Part shown: piece by piece, positions 12,318 through 24,553 of the stretch | How the letters are laid out: every line of letters begins with the position of its first letter | Numbering within the stretch: position 1 is the stretch's first letter | NCBI GenBank assembly: GCA_951799445.1 | Contig: OX637289.1 | Location: 3,140,501-3,204,500 of the forward strand | Length of the DNA stretch: 64,000 bases | Source: Pseudisothecium myosuroides | Taxonomy: Eukaryota; Streptophyta; Bryopsida; Hypnales; Lembophyllaceae | Reading direction: 5' to 3' | Made by a program: the position numbers and the translations under genes | Notes under the pieces: model-generated | What the model was told of the DNA's origin: nothing | What the model saw: the letters and a program-made list of their open reading frames with translations, nothing else | The model's database searches: none

Positions 12318-14176
12318 TTAACCCCTAAAGTACCAAAGTCTCCTCGAGGGACACTTGAGATATCGGGCAGGCCCTTGTGGCCTCAAATTTTGACCTGATT
12401 TTTTGAAACGTTTATTGAAGATAGGAAATCACATTAGCTTTCTAAAAATACAATTTTTTTTTTCAATCGGTGCCCGGGAGCAAAAGTTATGCCATCCTAA
12501 AGCAAAAAAGCAGTTCACCGGGCAGAAAAAAAACCCACAAAAAAATGATTTAAAAAATAAATAAAAAAATCTTAACCCCTAAAGGACCAGCATGCGTTTT
12601 TTGACCGTATAGAAATTTTGGGCAGGTCCGTGTGACTAGAGATTTCCATATTTTAAGCTGAAATTTTAATAGAAGGTGGGCGCGAGGAATATCTTTCATA
12701 TGCACTAAATTTCAGCACATTTGGAAATAGGAGTCAAAAGTTATGGCCAAATATGTTACTTTTTTTCGTAACTGGGCAGTCCGGGCAGCAAGAAAAATTT
12801 GGCAAATTTTTTTTTTTTTTTTTTTAATATTTTTTTCCTTGTAGATTATATTTTTGTCTATCCGGAAAGCTTTGATTCATTTCATTTGGATTTGTTATGA
12901 AATAGTTATGGACATTCTTGTTTTTCGGGCAGTTAGAGCATCTTCTTGAAAAAAATAACTTGTAGGATGCATTTCTAAATGCTATTTTTGCAATTTAAAA
13001 AAAAAAAAAATCTCCTGATTTAGTTTACTTGCTAGAACAATCTCACCATTGGGATTAGTGTATTTTAATTCCAGCTAAAATATATAAATGTTTTAGATTT
13101 TCCTTCTATCTCGTACCTACTTCTACTTAATAAATTTTTTAGGAATGATAATTAAGTTTTTTTGAATACTTTTTTTTTCCCTAGACTCTCAACTCAATTC
13201 TCCACAATAAAGATTTGAAGCACAAAACTCTGTAGTGCAAAAATTTTAAGTGAAAAATGTTTAAAGTAAAAAAATCTAGCCCCGCAATGTGCTGAAATAC
13301 TTGTTTTTCCCACTTTAAACGCAGATATCTTGCAATCTGAGCGGTCAAAAATTCTGAAATTTTTTCCACACATTCTCATACTAGTTAGGTGTAAGATCCT
13401 ACGGTTAGATGTGGAAAAAAAACATTTTTCATTTTTTTTTACTCCTTGCTATAGAAATGGCAGTTTTGATGGTTTTTTGGCAGAAAAAAAACCTTGGGCC
13501 TTTAGGGGTTAAAGATCATGTTTTTGTCTACATTTGAAGCTTTGATTCATTCTATTTGGACTAATAATGAGAAAGTTATGGACAATCTTGTTTTTCGGGC
13601 AATTTAAGCATCTTAAAAAAAAACACTTATAGTATTCATTTTTGAATGCAATTTTGAATTTTTTTTTTTTTTTTTTGACAAGGTCAAGGTTGTTTGCAAG
13701 AACAATCCCATTGTTGGGATTATGGTATTTGAATTCCATCTAAGAGCTATTAACAATTTAGTGTTTTGATCAATTTTGGACCTACTTCTACTTAACAATT
13801 TTTTTATATGTGAAAATCATGTTTTGATATGCTGAATTTTTTATTCCCGACTCTCAACTCAAATGTTCAACATAAAAAATTTTAACTTTATATTGTGTAG
13901 TGCAAAAAAAATCCACAAATGGCCGTCAAAGTCATCTGAAATTGCAAGAAACAATTCAAAAAAACTTTTTTTTCCAACTTCAAATGCTAATATCTTCCAA
14001 TCCGTACGGTCAAACTTCATGAAATTTTGACCTCATGATCTGAGACAAGTGAAGTACAAGATCCTATGGTTAGATTCTAAAAAACAAGTTTTTTTGGTTT
14101 ATGGAGTGATCGTAGCAGAAATGGCAGTTTTCAGTGGTTCTAGAGCCAGAAAATGCCTTGGTATTTTAGGGGTTAA
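12318..14176. mobile_element. TTAA-flanked TIR element, subfamily A copy 2, interrupted
   Basis: The left end is TTAA-CCCCTAAAGTACCAAAG at 12318 and the right end is CCTTGGTATTTTAGGGG-TTAA ending at 14176. A complete second element (12572-13512) sits inside. Without it this copy is about 920 bp, the same size class as copy 1. Its right-hand TTAA is also the left-hand TTAA of the next element. A shorter reverse-orientation relative lies at 23628-24201. Confidence 0.7.
12572..13512. mobile_element. TTAA-flanked TIR element nested in the previous one
   Basis: The ends are TTAA-CCCCTAAAGGACCAGC and CCTTGGGCCTTTAGGGG-TTAA, 941 bp in all. It is nearly identical throughout to the element at 47964-48907, which suggests recent mobility. 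It carries no coding capacity. The internal strings GGGCAGGTCCGTGTGACTAG and GTCAAAAGTTATGGCC are shared with that copy. Confidence 0.8.
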
Positions 14177-14824
14177 TCCCTAAATGCCCGAGGTCTTTTT
14201 TAAGGTTCTTGAAATTTGCTTTAAATGGAATAAAAGCCAACATTATGATAATTTTTATCATCTTTTAAAATTGTAACCGTAAAAATTAAAATTAGACATG
14301 TTAGAGATCATGTGAGAAATGAAAACATAATAATATCACCTATGGATTGAAAGATTATAATGTTTGATCATGAGGGTGTAAAAATTGTGAAATTGATTTG
14401 AAGTCTTTCAAATCTTCTTTTCACATGTCAAATCTAAAAAATTGTTTGCCAAAAAATATAAGGATTAAAAGTCATAATATGCATAATCTCAATTAATTTA
14501 TGGCCTCTAAAAATCTTCTCTTCAATTTTTCAGATTGAATTTCTAGTGTGATTTTTTCTCTAAGATCTAGTGTATTTAAGGCTCATTTCCAAGAGCCCTC
14601 AATACTAAAAAAAATAATATTTGCAATGAACGCCCTTGCACAAAATCTTGAATAAAAAAATCAGAATAATTCATTTTCAAAATTGAATGTTGATGCTAAA
14701 ACTAGAATTCATAAAGAATTTAAAAAATATATAAATTACTGAAAATAGTAACTTAGTAAGTTTTTATTCAACTTCAAAGTTTTGTTGACACCACAATTTG
14801 GTGCCTTGGGCATTTAGAGATTAA
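14173..14824. mobile_element. TTAA-flanked TIR element, subfamily B copy 1
   Basis: It starts TTAA-TCCCTAAATGCCCGAGG and ends CCTTGGGCATTTAGAGA-TTAA (652 bp). The first TTAA is shared with the element to its left, so the two are joined end to end. The interior matches the copies at 22676-24557, 22921-23565 and 49599-50250, for example around ATTTCCAAGAGCCCTCAA. Confidence 0.7.
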
Positions 14825-15495
14825 AGGATAGCCCTTGACTATTGATTTCAAATCTCGTTGCCTATCACTCTGTTTGCTACCATTTTGCAACAAGATATGA
14901 ATGAAGAATTATACAGAGAGAGAGAGAGTTGAATTTATATGTCTACTACAAGTCATAAAATTTTCAAATTTTTTTGGAAAATTTTAAAATACTAAAAATT
15001 TTATATCAAAAAAATGGAAAAAATTCATATAAAATATACTACATTAAAATAAATTAAAAAATCTGAAATTTTCACCATAGATGTATAAAATCATGGTATG
15101 AATCAATTTTAATGTGCCACACTAAACTTAGAAAAAAAATCCATGGCTATAGATTCAAAGTTCGCATTGTTATAAAATTATGAAATTTGAGAATTTTTCA
15201 AATTTTCCAATTGGAGTAGAAACTACACTTGATAAGATACATTTAATTAGTTGGATTGAACTTCAGTTCTTTTTTATGGCTAACATTTACATCAAAAATA
15301 AATAGCTAAAGGTGACCAAAATAAACTATTGATAAGGGTGATCCACAAATTATGCATCTTCTTCTTTAGAAAATCAACATCATAATGAGGGAATTTATAA
15401 TACTATTCACTAAAAATACACTCTAGCAACTTCCAAGAAAAAATTGGATGAAAAAATGTTTTTTTCCCATCCTACAAACTTAGGTGTGGTCATTT
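14825..15495. other. Very AT-rich gene-free stretch
   Basis: No gene is seen. A short (GA)n run lies at about 14919-14928, followed by very AT-rich sequence with many A and T runs. Confidence 0.55.
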
Positions 15496-15993
15496 AGAGC
15501 ATCTCCACTAGGGCACGTGAGATTGCCCCGGCAAGAGGTTTTTCGGGCCCTTTTTTTTTTGGGCCACCAGTAGTGGACTTTTTTGATTATGAGTTCAATT
15601 CACTCCAAAATTCTCATCCTACACTACAAGCTACCGTGCCTTGGCTATTTAACTAGTGACACGATACTGACGAATTGGCCCTGTTTTTGAGGAAGGAGCA
15701 GATATTGAGGCTTGCTTTGCATTGATTGGGGTCTGGATTGGGGATAGGATGGAATTAGAGCTCTCAATTTTCTTTAATTGAACTGTTTTGGAGGCGGCAA
15801 AGGAGGCCTTGGTGCTCCTCCGTCCGGGACTTGTAGGAGCCTCATTACTTTGTGTCTTGGAGACCGTGTATTACTGTGCTTCGAGACCATTTCCAATGGG
15901 GACTCGGAAATGACGCGGGGTCGGTCTGACAACTGCCACATGCTACACAAGTTCTGGCGTGCTTGTTTTGCCGTGCATCGGTGGAGATGCTCT
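15496..15993. mobile_element. MITE with AGAGCATCTCCAC ends
   Basis: AGAGCATCTCCAC at 15496-15508 is repeated inverted as GTGGAGATGCTCT at 15981-15993. Ends of this type are widespread in plant MITEs. The interior is GC-richer than its surroundings and gives overlapping open frames on both strands, which I regard as non-coding. No convincing target duplication is visible. Confidence 0.6.
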
Positions 15994-17106
15994 TCCTCGT
16001 CAAACAATGTCCATAGCGTCCTTTCAAGGTTAAAGAAGGGTTGACTTAGCATGCACTAAAGTCAAAAGTGACATAGTCATGACCATTTCACAATCAACAC
16101 CTATGTTGAAAAAGAATCACAATATTAGCCCTTCTTGGCCAATTTGGCTTTGCCTTCACATACTTGGATCCATACCTTAAGATAGGTTGTTTGTTTTGTT
16201 TGTTACGTTGAGATCTCTCGGATTGTGCGTCCCCCGGTGGCGTGCTTGGTACCATCATAGAGTTCTCGGCAAGAAGGGGTGCACGGGCTTGGTTTTGTAG
16301 CGTTTGGACATACGGTGAGAAAGTTATGGATTTTTGAATTATTTTTGGAACTTAAAAAATTATTAAATTATGCTAAATTATGTATCTTTTGAACCTTGTG
16401 TTAATTTGACACGTTCTTGGTACCGTTGGAAAGCCCTCGGTAAGGAGGGATGCACGGGCTTTGTTTTGTGGGGGTGAGGTAGAAAACCATTTTCAACTTG
16501 GATTTGCCAAGAGACAGAGGGGCCAGTTCATTAGTGTAACAGCGCAGGTGCTCTAAATTGATTGTTGTGCACGTCCTAGACAAGAGGACTCCATGGCTAC
16601 AATAGTGTCGTGTATTTTTGCTATATAAAACTATCAATAAATTTGTGCCATTTTTGAAAAATATTATAGCCATTTAATTTGAGTATGATAACCGTTACAA
16701 AATCACTTTCTATTGGATTTGAAGAGGCCAAGTGACACTTGTGAGCTTTAGGTTATATTATTTCATAAACTCAAAATTGATTCATATTTTTCCAAAAGCA
16801 TATTATTCCACTTCCTAATAATATACATATTATTTTTATCATAAAAAAATTGATACTTCTATAATCCCTAAAAGACTAGGGGTGCAAAAAACCATGTTGC
16901 AGAAGCCATTAGTGATGACTTTTTGGTCCTGTGAGCTGGTTAATCGTCCAAGGACAATATCAAAAATTGGGATCACAATACAATGACATACTTATTATAT
17001 GTCAAGCGGAAAATCAACTTCTACCAAAAGGTCATTACTTGAATACCCTCCAATAGCAAAAATACAAAAGCAAAAATTTTAAAGGCCAAATTACAAATGG
17101 AAATGA
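15994..17106. repeat. Spacer with dispersed repeat shared with 21.6 kb
   Basis: About 16187-16310 (GTGCACGGGCTT, GGCGTGCTTGGTA) is present in reverse orientation at about 21640-21750, and part is repeated again at about 16410-16470. The rest of the interval is AT-rich. No gene is seen. Confidence 0.45.
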
Positions 17107-17989
17107 GTTCTATCCTTCCTTTAAAGCAAGTCCAATGCAGTCTCTGCATATTGCGCCGGGAATTGGCAGGCCCGGGGCCGCATGTAGAGTGAGGGGGCGG
17201 GCCGGGCCTAATACAACGTGCATTGCCCCCAATGCAGCAACAAGCGCATGGAGGCCCCAACAAACCACCGCAAAACAACTATTTTTAATTTTCAACAAAG
17301 CCTCTTGGACTTTCCACCGAGGGGCTTTGGGTGGTGTTCGGACTTTTTGGATCAGAGTTTTTGTGTGATGTTCTGAGAGCAGCTCTAATGCAACACTGGA
17401 GCAAGCACGGGAACGGCGACAACGGGACATGTAACGTCTTTCTCGAAATTCTCAATCCCCAATGCGGCCGCTCAAGTCAACTGTATTTTTCAGAGCTCGG
17501 CAAATGGGAGGCCCTGCTCAGCATTTTGAGGCAATTTGCAGAGCCTTGAACTTCACACGGAAGCTTAGATTCTCTGACACCACGGATTCCGAACCACTTG
17601 AATCATTCGCGCTGGAAAAATGCAGAGAATTCGGTGGTTCAAATTAGAAATGAGCAAGTGCTGGGGTGGCTTGCCGTGCGGCAACCCGTCCCTGCATTGG
17701 GGCTGATGCAGGTTGACGCAGGCTGGCTCGGCCCCGGCCCGCCCACTCACTCTGCATGGGGCCCGGGCATGGCAATCCCGAGCGCCCTGTGCAGAGTGAG
17801 CATTGGGCTTGCTCTGAACTCAACAAATTGCTTCAAAATGTTGAGCACAGCCTCTTATTTGCTGAGCATAGGAAAATGCAATTGACTAGAGCAGCCGCAT
17901 TGGGGGCTGATTATTTCAAGAAGCACGTTACAAGCGCTATTCCCGCCGTTCCCGTGCTTGCTCCAGTGTTGCATTGGAGCTGCTCTTAG
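17107..17989. mobile_element. GC-rich block with two interleaved inverted repeats
   Basis: One inverted pair is 17373-17436 with 17927-17989 (ends resembling GAGAGCAGCTCTAATGCAAC, arms about 60 bp). A second is about 17107-17205 with 17710-17825 (both containing CCCGGCCCGCC and CCCGGGC strings). The order is A, B, A', B', so the pairs interleave and do not nest. The open frames across the block are GC-driven and have no recognisable domain. I read it as TIR-element DNA, probably two copies rearranged. Confidence 0.6.
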
Positions 17990-18690
17990 GGTTTGAGGGA
18001 AGGCCGCTGAGGTGGCCATTGTCAGCCCAGCCCGCCACGCAACGTCACTCAGATATTATTCAAAGGCAAAGGAACTGAAACTAATAAACGTTCAGTTTCC
18101 AGACAAAACCAACCCGGACCATTATTTCGATAACCCAATTTGCAGTCGGCCCTGTCATAGGCGGATAGGCCTACTGGATATGGAATGTCCTACCCTAATC
18201 CCTCATATGCCTTTTACTGTAACTTCGTAAATAGTGTGGACTGCGGACGCAGCACCCCTCTGGGCCTTCCTCCGCAGCTTCTTTTTCTTCGCAGATGGAC
18301 TGCAAACCACACTCTTCCAATGCGGCGAAATGGCCAGGGGTTTAACTTAGTCAATCCATCCGCGCTCATCACTTAATTCCCCATACCTGTGCTGTTTTAT
18401 GGTCAGATTGCTGCTTCCATGGCCCCAATTGTTTAGTATGGATTGATGGTGGTGGAGTTGTTGTTATTAGGTTTCGGGGGTGCGGTTTAGGTGGGTTTTT
18501 CTAGGGCGATGAGATCGAGTGAGCTTCATTTTTGCAGCGAACCTGCAGATTGTGATTCACTTTTACAGAGTCGTAGTTAGATTATCTTCCATCGATTTTG
18601 TTTCATGAAATGTGGTGGGGTTTTGGGATTTCTCGATAGGGAGCGCACATCCTCGTGAGGCAGTCGCTTGACTAGAGAGCGGTTTTCGTG
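17990..18690. other. 5' flank of the mitoferrin-like gene
   Basis: This moderately GC-rich region presumably carries the promoter and 5' leader of the gene starting at 18691. No TATA box is convincing. An in-frame TAG at 18672-18674, just upstream of the ATG, fixes the start as the first usable one in that frame. Confidence 0.45.
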
Positions 18691-20795
18691 ATGGCTTCGT
18701 CGTCCGAGAGCGGTCTCAGCCTCTGTTATGAAGAGACTCCGTGTTGCTTCAAAGTCTCTGTGTCGCAATGGCAATCCAAGGTGAGGTACCCTTCGTTCTC
18801 GCAAGCTGTCGAGACTCAGGATGGCGTAGCGATGCCGACGAAAGCTCAGTTCAGATGGAGTGAACGACAGTGTTCCGAAAGTAGTAGTAGAAGAAGAAGA
18901 AGAGGAGAGTTTGTTTTTGCGAGGGTCTCTGTTACCAAAAGTTTGGGCTCGTGGCAGGAAGGTGGTTTTGGTGAATTCGTGCGGGAAAGCAATCGGCGAG
19001 TCAATCAAGTGGTCAGGTCAGTTGCTCTCATTATAAGCAAATGATGATCAATATTGTTAAATGGAATTTAAGCTAAACTGCAAATTCATTCCTGAGTATG
19101 TGTGTAATTGGAGTTTATAGGAGTTGGAAATGGTGAGGCTCTCCAATATCTTGGACTAGTCAATTCAATAAATGAAGACAAGAAGAATCGTATCCTCTTA
19201 GAAATGACTACTGAGCAAAGTTTTGCGAATCGGCCACGTCTTTTGGAGGTTGCCTGATGGCAACTGTCACCTTATAGTATTAAATAAGCCTCCTTTTAAT
19301 TTTTATCTTCTTTTTTGTGAAGCCAAGGAGTTGCAGCGACTGGGCTATTGATATGTTCTTCTCTACTCTGTCGCTACGGATAGGTTTCTAGGACTTATTA
19401 AAATTGGTGCACATACGCGATGAAACTGCATTAGTTTGTAGACTCTTGTCAACGATTCGATGGCATGCCCCGGAAGTATCCATTAAGATCCGGTGTAATT
19501 TGGCTCTCTGTGACAGTTTGGATTGGTCTTTTCCCAGGTGCATGACCGTGGTAGGAAGTAGTGCCGGAAGGATGGTTAAATTGCCATTGCTTGAAAGAGC
19601 CGGTATCAGTGCATTGGCTGGTGGCATTGCTGGAGGCTTCACAAATGCAACCCTGCATCCGATCGATACCGTGAAGACTAAATTGCAAACGAGAGGTGCC
19701 TCGAAATTGTACTCTGGTCCTCTGGATGTGGTTTCTAAGGTGAACAAGCAACTTTCTTGCATGCGTAATGCCACTGAAGTTATCATTCAAAGATTTGGAA
19801 TTAAGAGAGACTAAGGACTTATCACTGACTTAAATAGATACTGTTTTGAATGCAGGTTATTGCAAAGCAAGGAATAGCAGGTCTTTACAGTGGAGTTCAG
19901 GCGGCTTTTGTGGGGTCCATAATATCATCGTCTGTCTACTTTGGGACTTACGAACTAGGAAAGGGTGTCTTCACCTCAATAGGCAATTGCCCTAAAACTC
20001 TCGTTCCTCCCCTAGCAGCAGCTCTTGGAAACATTACTTCATCAGCAATCCTAGTTCCGAAGGAAGTTGTAAAACAACGAATGCAAGCTGGGATGGTTGG
20101 AACCGCACTGGAGGTCTTCTTACAAACTATTCGGTCCGAGGGCATTGGAGGTTTATATGCAGGATACTCCGCTGCTCTTTTGAGAAACTTGCCGTCAAAT
20201 ATCATCAGTTTCTCCACTTTTGTGAGTCCTTTTCTAGACATAACCCTTGGTCCTTTTTTTTAAGCATCCATGAATGTTGACTCAGGTCACACAGTGCATG
20301 AGCAGCTAGTCTCAATCTTGGTACTCACACAATGCATGTCATGATCCTCAGGAGTACTTGAAACTTGCTTGGTTGAGAGATGGTGAAAAGGCAACACTAG
20401 AACCGTGGCAAAGCGTGATATCAGGTGCAGCAGCTGGAGCATTGTCCGCTTCTATAACGACGCCCTTGGATGTGGTCAAGACTCGGTTGATGACACAGGC
20501 TCGTAAGACAGTCTCCAGTTCTGGCATGTCTGGAGTACGTGCAGAAGCAGCTGCTCGAGCTCAAGCTATAGCTGCGTACACGTATACAGGTGTTGCTTCT
20601 ACTTTGAATCAAATATGGCTAGAAGAGGGAGTACTTGGGCTGACGAAGGGAATGGGACCTCGGTTATTTTACAGTGCATGTTTTTCAGCACTTGGTTTCT
20701 TTGCATTTGAGACCACAAGGGTTATCATACTTAAGAAATACTTGGAGAATACAGCTGCTGCTGACAAAGTTGATGCTAGAATTCTACGAGTTTGA
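18691..20795 (+). CDS. MFL1-like: Mitoferrin-like mitochondrial-carrier-family protein, probably plastid
   Basis: Exons 18691-19016, 19538-19739, 19856-20221 and 20352-20795 join in consistent phase to give 445 aa. The first 110 residues are Ser- and Arg-rich, basic and non-conserved, like an organellar transit peptide. Three carrier repeats follow, with signature motifs PIDTVK (about 150), PKEVVK (about 244) and PLDVVK (about 336), and QGIAGLYSG/EGIGGLYAG-type glycine motifs after them. Details such as SSSVYFGTYELGK, KGMGPRLFYSACFSALG and the closing FFAFETTRVIILKKYLE match the plant mitoferrin-like 1 group, which is linked to iron movement across the chloroplast envelope. Substrate is inferred from family only. 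S-adenosylmethionine carriers are the main alternative. An intact reading frame and clean GT-AG introns suggest a working gene. Confidence 0.88.
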
Positions 20796-21735
20796 TGCAC
20801 ATTAGCATCCGCACTTGAGTTTTTCGTTCGTCTCTTAGCAGATTGTAAAGTCCGGGGATTAAGCGTTGTACAATGGTGGGCACGCTCAGCAACCTGAACG
20901 TCCTCCAAATTTTGATGGTCTCCTTGGATTTGTAGAAGCAACTATTCTTTGGAGAAAACAGTTTTCTTGCTATGAGCTTTGCATTCTTCCTGAGGGAAAT
21001 TTTTGTTATTGGATGTGAATTACTCATCAAACAACTGCGCAAGTTTCTCTTTTATATTTAATCATTGCAGATTGCTGTTTTTGTGGTGCCTTGGAAGATT
21101 TCTATCGGTGTGAAGAGTCCTCAATAATGTATGAAGCATTCATCATCTCGAGGGCAAGTGCTTGTGGTACGGAGTTGCAGTCAAATGACGTCTGCGTCTT
21201 TTCTTTTAACACTTTGTAAACCATCTGTTCGGGGAGAAGCTTCTCTATGGAGTTCCCTGACATTAGTAGAGTCTTCAGGAGTCCAACTGTAGATTATACC
21301 CTGTTGAGTATATTGAGTATTTGCTTTCAAATTCTTCTCTATTCTCCTTCTTCTAGAATTCTCTTGTAGTCCATCGTGTACTATGAGCTGTCGTATGTTT
21401 TTCTGACCTTAAGCAGTTACGTCAGTGTGAATATTGTTTTGAAGCCTACCTTTGGAGCTCAAAGTTAGTCGGGAGTGGCGAACTTGTGCTCTTTGTGTGG
21501 AGAACCATTCATTCTTTAGTCTTTACTAGTGTGTCCTGTGCTGTTGCCACAGTGAAAACAAAAGTAAAAGTAACTTTCTAGTTTTTTAAATTAAAAAATA
21601 ACTCAAAAATCCATAATTTTCACACCATAGGTTGGAATGCCATGAAACAAAGCCTGTGCACCCCTCCTTGTCAAGGGCTTTCTGACCATACCAAGCGTGC
21701 CACCAGGGATGCATGGTCTTGGAGATCTCAACAAA
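20796..21735. other. 3' flank of mitoferrin-like gene, then repeat
   Basis: The first 700 bases probably contain the 3' UTR; no other gene is seen. From about 21640 the sequence is the reverse-orientation copy of the repeat at 16187-16310. Confidence 0.45.
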
Positions 21736-21739
21736 ACAA

Positions 21740-22185
21740 ACAAACTTAAGGTAAGGTAGGAGGCTCAGAAATGGAGCATCTAAGGGTTGGTCCCCCTTTT
21801 TCATATATTTCCTTGGATGGGAATATTTTTAGCTCATTTTTCAGACATAGAGAAATTGATGAGGAATCTAACCCAAGTGGTTTCATATTTTTCCAAGCAT
21901 TTTTGAATTACTTATGAATTTTCAAATGAGTTGGGTCATAGGTCCCTATTTGTGACCCTAGGTCTTTCATAAACGGTTCATTTGCAATTCTAAATAAAAA
22001 TAGGGAAAGCAAAGAGAATGATTGGCTCTTGCAATTGATAATTCTTTTTTCCTTGATTCATTCAATGAGTATACTAGTCAATTTCAGAACCCAACTCATG
22101 TCCATTTCAGAGCCATTTATAGGGTCCATTCTTAAGTTAATGCCTGCTCTGTTTTACAGCCTCCTACCTCATGGATGTGAGGCAC
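21740..22185. repeat. Dispersed repeat, also at 47.9-49.3 kb
   Basis: This stretch matches, in reverse orientation, the DNA on both sides of the TTAA element at 47964-48907 (about 47930-47963 and 48908-49290). Here the site is uninterrupted and reads CTTAAGTTAATGCC. It therefore serves as an empty-site reference for that insertion. Shared strings include GGCTCTTGCAATTGATAA-like and CACTTGGGTTAGATTCC-type sequence. Confidence 0.7.
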
Positions 22186-22920
22186 CTTCACCTAATTGCT
22201 ATCCTTATCCATTAGCAAGCCTTAAAGAGTTTGCCTAAATTTTAAATGGTTTGAACGTGGTAAACTTACACTTATTATTATCAATTTGCACTTTCACACT
22301 TTATTCATAAGATGTTCCAAAATACATATGCTAAGATGTATCGGAATTGTCTCTCAATTGCTAATTAGACTGAAAAAACCCGTAAGGCAGCGGCTTTTAA
22401 TTACAGAAACCATGTTCAGATAGGCACTGGATGCTAATAAGTCATTCCACTGTTGGATCAGTATTGATATTTGAACATACAAACCGGGTCCTTTCAAGAT
22501 TATATAAATTATACTAGTATTGGTATTACAGATTAATCTGATAATTTGATACCAGTCTGGTGTCTGTATTGTGATGAATCAATACCCCAGTTGAGTATGT
22601 ATACTGGTTTGGGAAATTCAATAGCTTGTTGCACATTGACAAGATCAATTATTGAATGGCCATAACTAGGTCTTATTAACCCCTAAACCGTAAATGCCCA
22701 AGGCCTTTTTTGAGCTTCTTGAATTTTGCTCTAAAGTGAACAAAAAGCTAACATTTTGATAAGTTGTATCAAGTTTTTTAAAATTGTAACCGCACAAATT
22801 CAAACTAGACACATTACAAATTACATAGGAAAAAAAAATACAACAATATCAATCAGGGATTGAAAGATTATAATGTTTGATCATGAGGGTGTTAAAACTG
22901 CAAAAGTGATTTGAAGTCTT

Positions 22921-23565
22921 TTAACCCCTAAATGTCCAAGGCACCCAAATCTGGTGTTTGCAAAACTTTGAAGTTAAATAAAACCTAACCAAGTTGCTAT
23001 TTTTAGTAGTTTATATTTTTAGAAAGTTCTTCTTGAAGTCTAATTTTAGCACCAAAAATCCGATCTTGAAAATAAATCATAGTGATTTTTCTATTCAAGT
23101 TTCTATACAAGGGTACCCATTGCAATCTTGACTTCCCGTAGTGTTGAGAGCTCTTGGAAATGAGCCTCAAATACACTAGATCTTGGAGAAAAAATCACAT
23201 TCAAAATTCATTTAAAAAAATTGTAGAGTAGATTTTAAGAAGCCCTAAATTGATTGGGGTTATACAAGTTAGGCCCTTTAACCTCATATTTTTTTGATCA
23301 CCAACTTTTTAGATTTGACTCATGTAAAGAAGATTGAAAGATTTTTGCAATTTTAGCACCCTCATGGTCAAACATTATAATCTTTCACTCCATAAGTGAT
23401 ATTGTTGTGTTTTCTTTTCCTATGAGATCTCTAACATGTCTAGTTTGAATTTGTACGGTTACAATTCCAAAAAAATTGATACAACTTATCAAAATGTTGG
23501 CATTTTGTTCAATTTAGAGCAAAATCCAGGAAGCCCAAAACAGGCCTTGGGCATTTAGGGGTTAA
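22921..23565. mobile_element. TTAA-flanked element, subfamily B copy 3, nested
   Basis: The ends are TTAA-CCCCTAAATGTCCAAGGC and GCCTTGGGCATTTAGGGG-TTAA (645 bp). It lies in reverse orientation inside its own relative; both contain the TTTGATCATGAGGGTG-type segment near one end. Confidence 0.75.
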
Positions 23566-23627
23566 TCATATTTTCAAATTTTAGATCTAAAAAGTTGGTC
23601 ACGAAAAATATACGAGGTTAACCCCTA

Positions 23628-24201
23628 AAGGACCAAGGCATTTTCTGGCTCCTAAACCATTGAAAACTGCCATTTTTGCTGCAATCACTCCCTAAACCAA
23701 AAAAAACTTTTTTTTAGAATCTAACCGTAGGATCTTGTAGTTCACTTGTCTCAGATCATGTCGTAAAAATTTCATGAAGTTTGACCGTATGGATTGGAAG
23801 ATATTAGCATTTGAAGTTGGAAAAGAAGTTTTTTTGAAGAAGATACTTAGATTGCCCGAAAAACAAGATTGCTCATAACTTTCTCATTCTGAGTCCAAAT
23901 AGAATGAATCAAAGCTTCAAACATAGACAAAAACATAATCTTTTAGAAAAAAATTAAAAATTAAAAAAATTCTTTTTTTGTGGGTTTTTTTTTTCTGCCC
24001 GGCGAATAGCTTTTTTGGCTTAGGGTGGCATAACTTTTGCTCCCGGGCACCGATTGGAAAAAAAATTATATTTTTAGAAAGCTACTAACATTCCCTATCT
24101 TCAAAAAAAGTTTCAAAAAATCAGGTCAAACTTTGAGGTCACACGAGCCTACCCGAAATCCCGAAAGTCCCCCGAGAGGACTTTGGTCCTTAAGGGGTTA
24201 A
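23628..24201. mobile_element. TTAA-flanked element, subfamily A, shortened, nested
   Basis: The ends are TTAA-CCCCTAAAGGACCAAGGC and CTTTGGTCCTTAAGGGG-TTAA (574 bp). It is an internally deleted, reverse-orientation relative of the element at 12318-14176; both contain AACTTTTGCTCCCGGGCACC or its complement. Confidence 0.75.
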
Positions 24202-24553
24202 AGGACCTAACATGCATAATTCCAATCAATTTACATCTTCTCAAAGTCTACTCTACAATTCTTTAAATGAATTTCTAATGTGATTTTTTCTCCAAGATCT
24301 AGTGTATTTGAGGCTCATTTCCAAGAGCCCTCAACACTACAGAAAGTCAAGATTGCAATGGACACCCTTGCACAAAATCTTGAATAGAAAAAACATAATC
24401 AATCATTTTCAAAATTGGATTTTTGATGCTAAAACTAGACTTCAAAAATATTTTTTCAAAAATATAAACTACTAAAAATAAAAACTTGGTTAGGTTTTGT
24501 TTAACTTCAAAGTATTGTTGACACCCAAATTGGGTGCCTTGGGCATTTAGGGG

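Noticed and set aside
15774..16052. Overlapping open frames on both strands inside the 15.5-16.0 kb MITE
   Set aside because: They lie entirely within a TIR element, have no recognisable domain and reflect the GC-richer interior.
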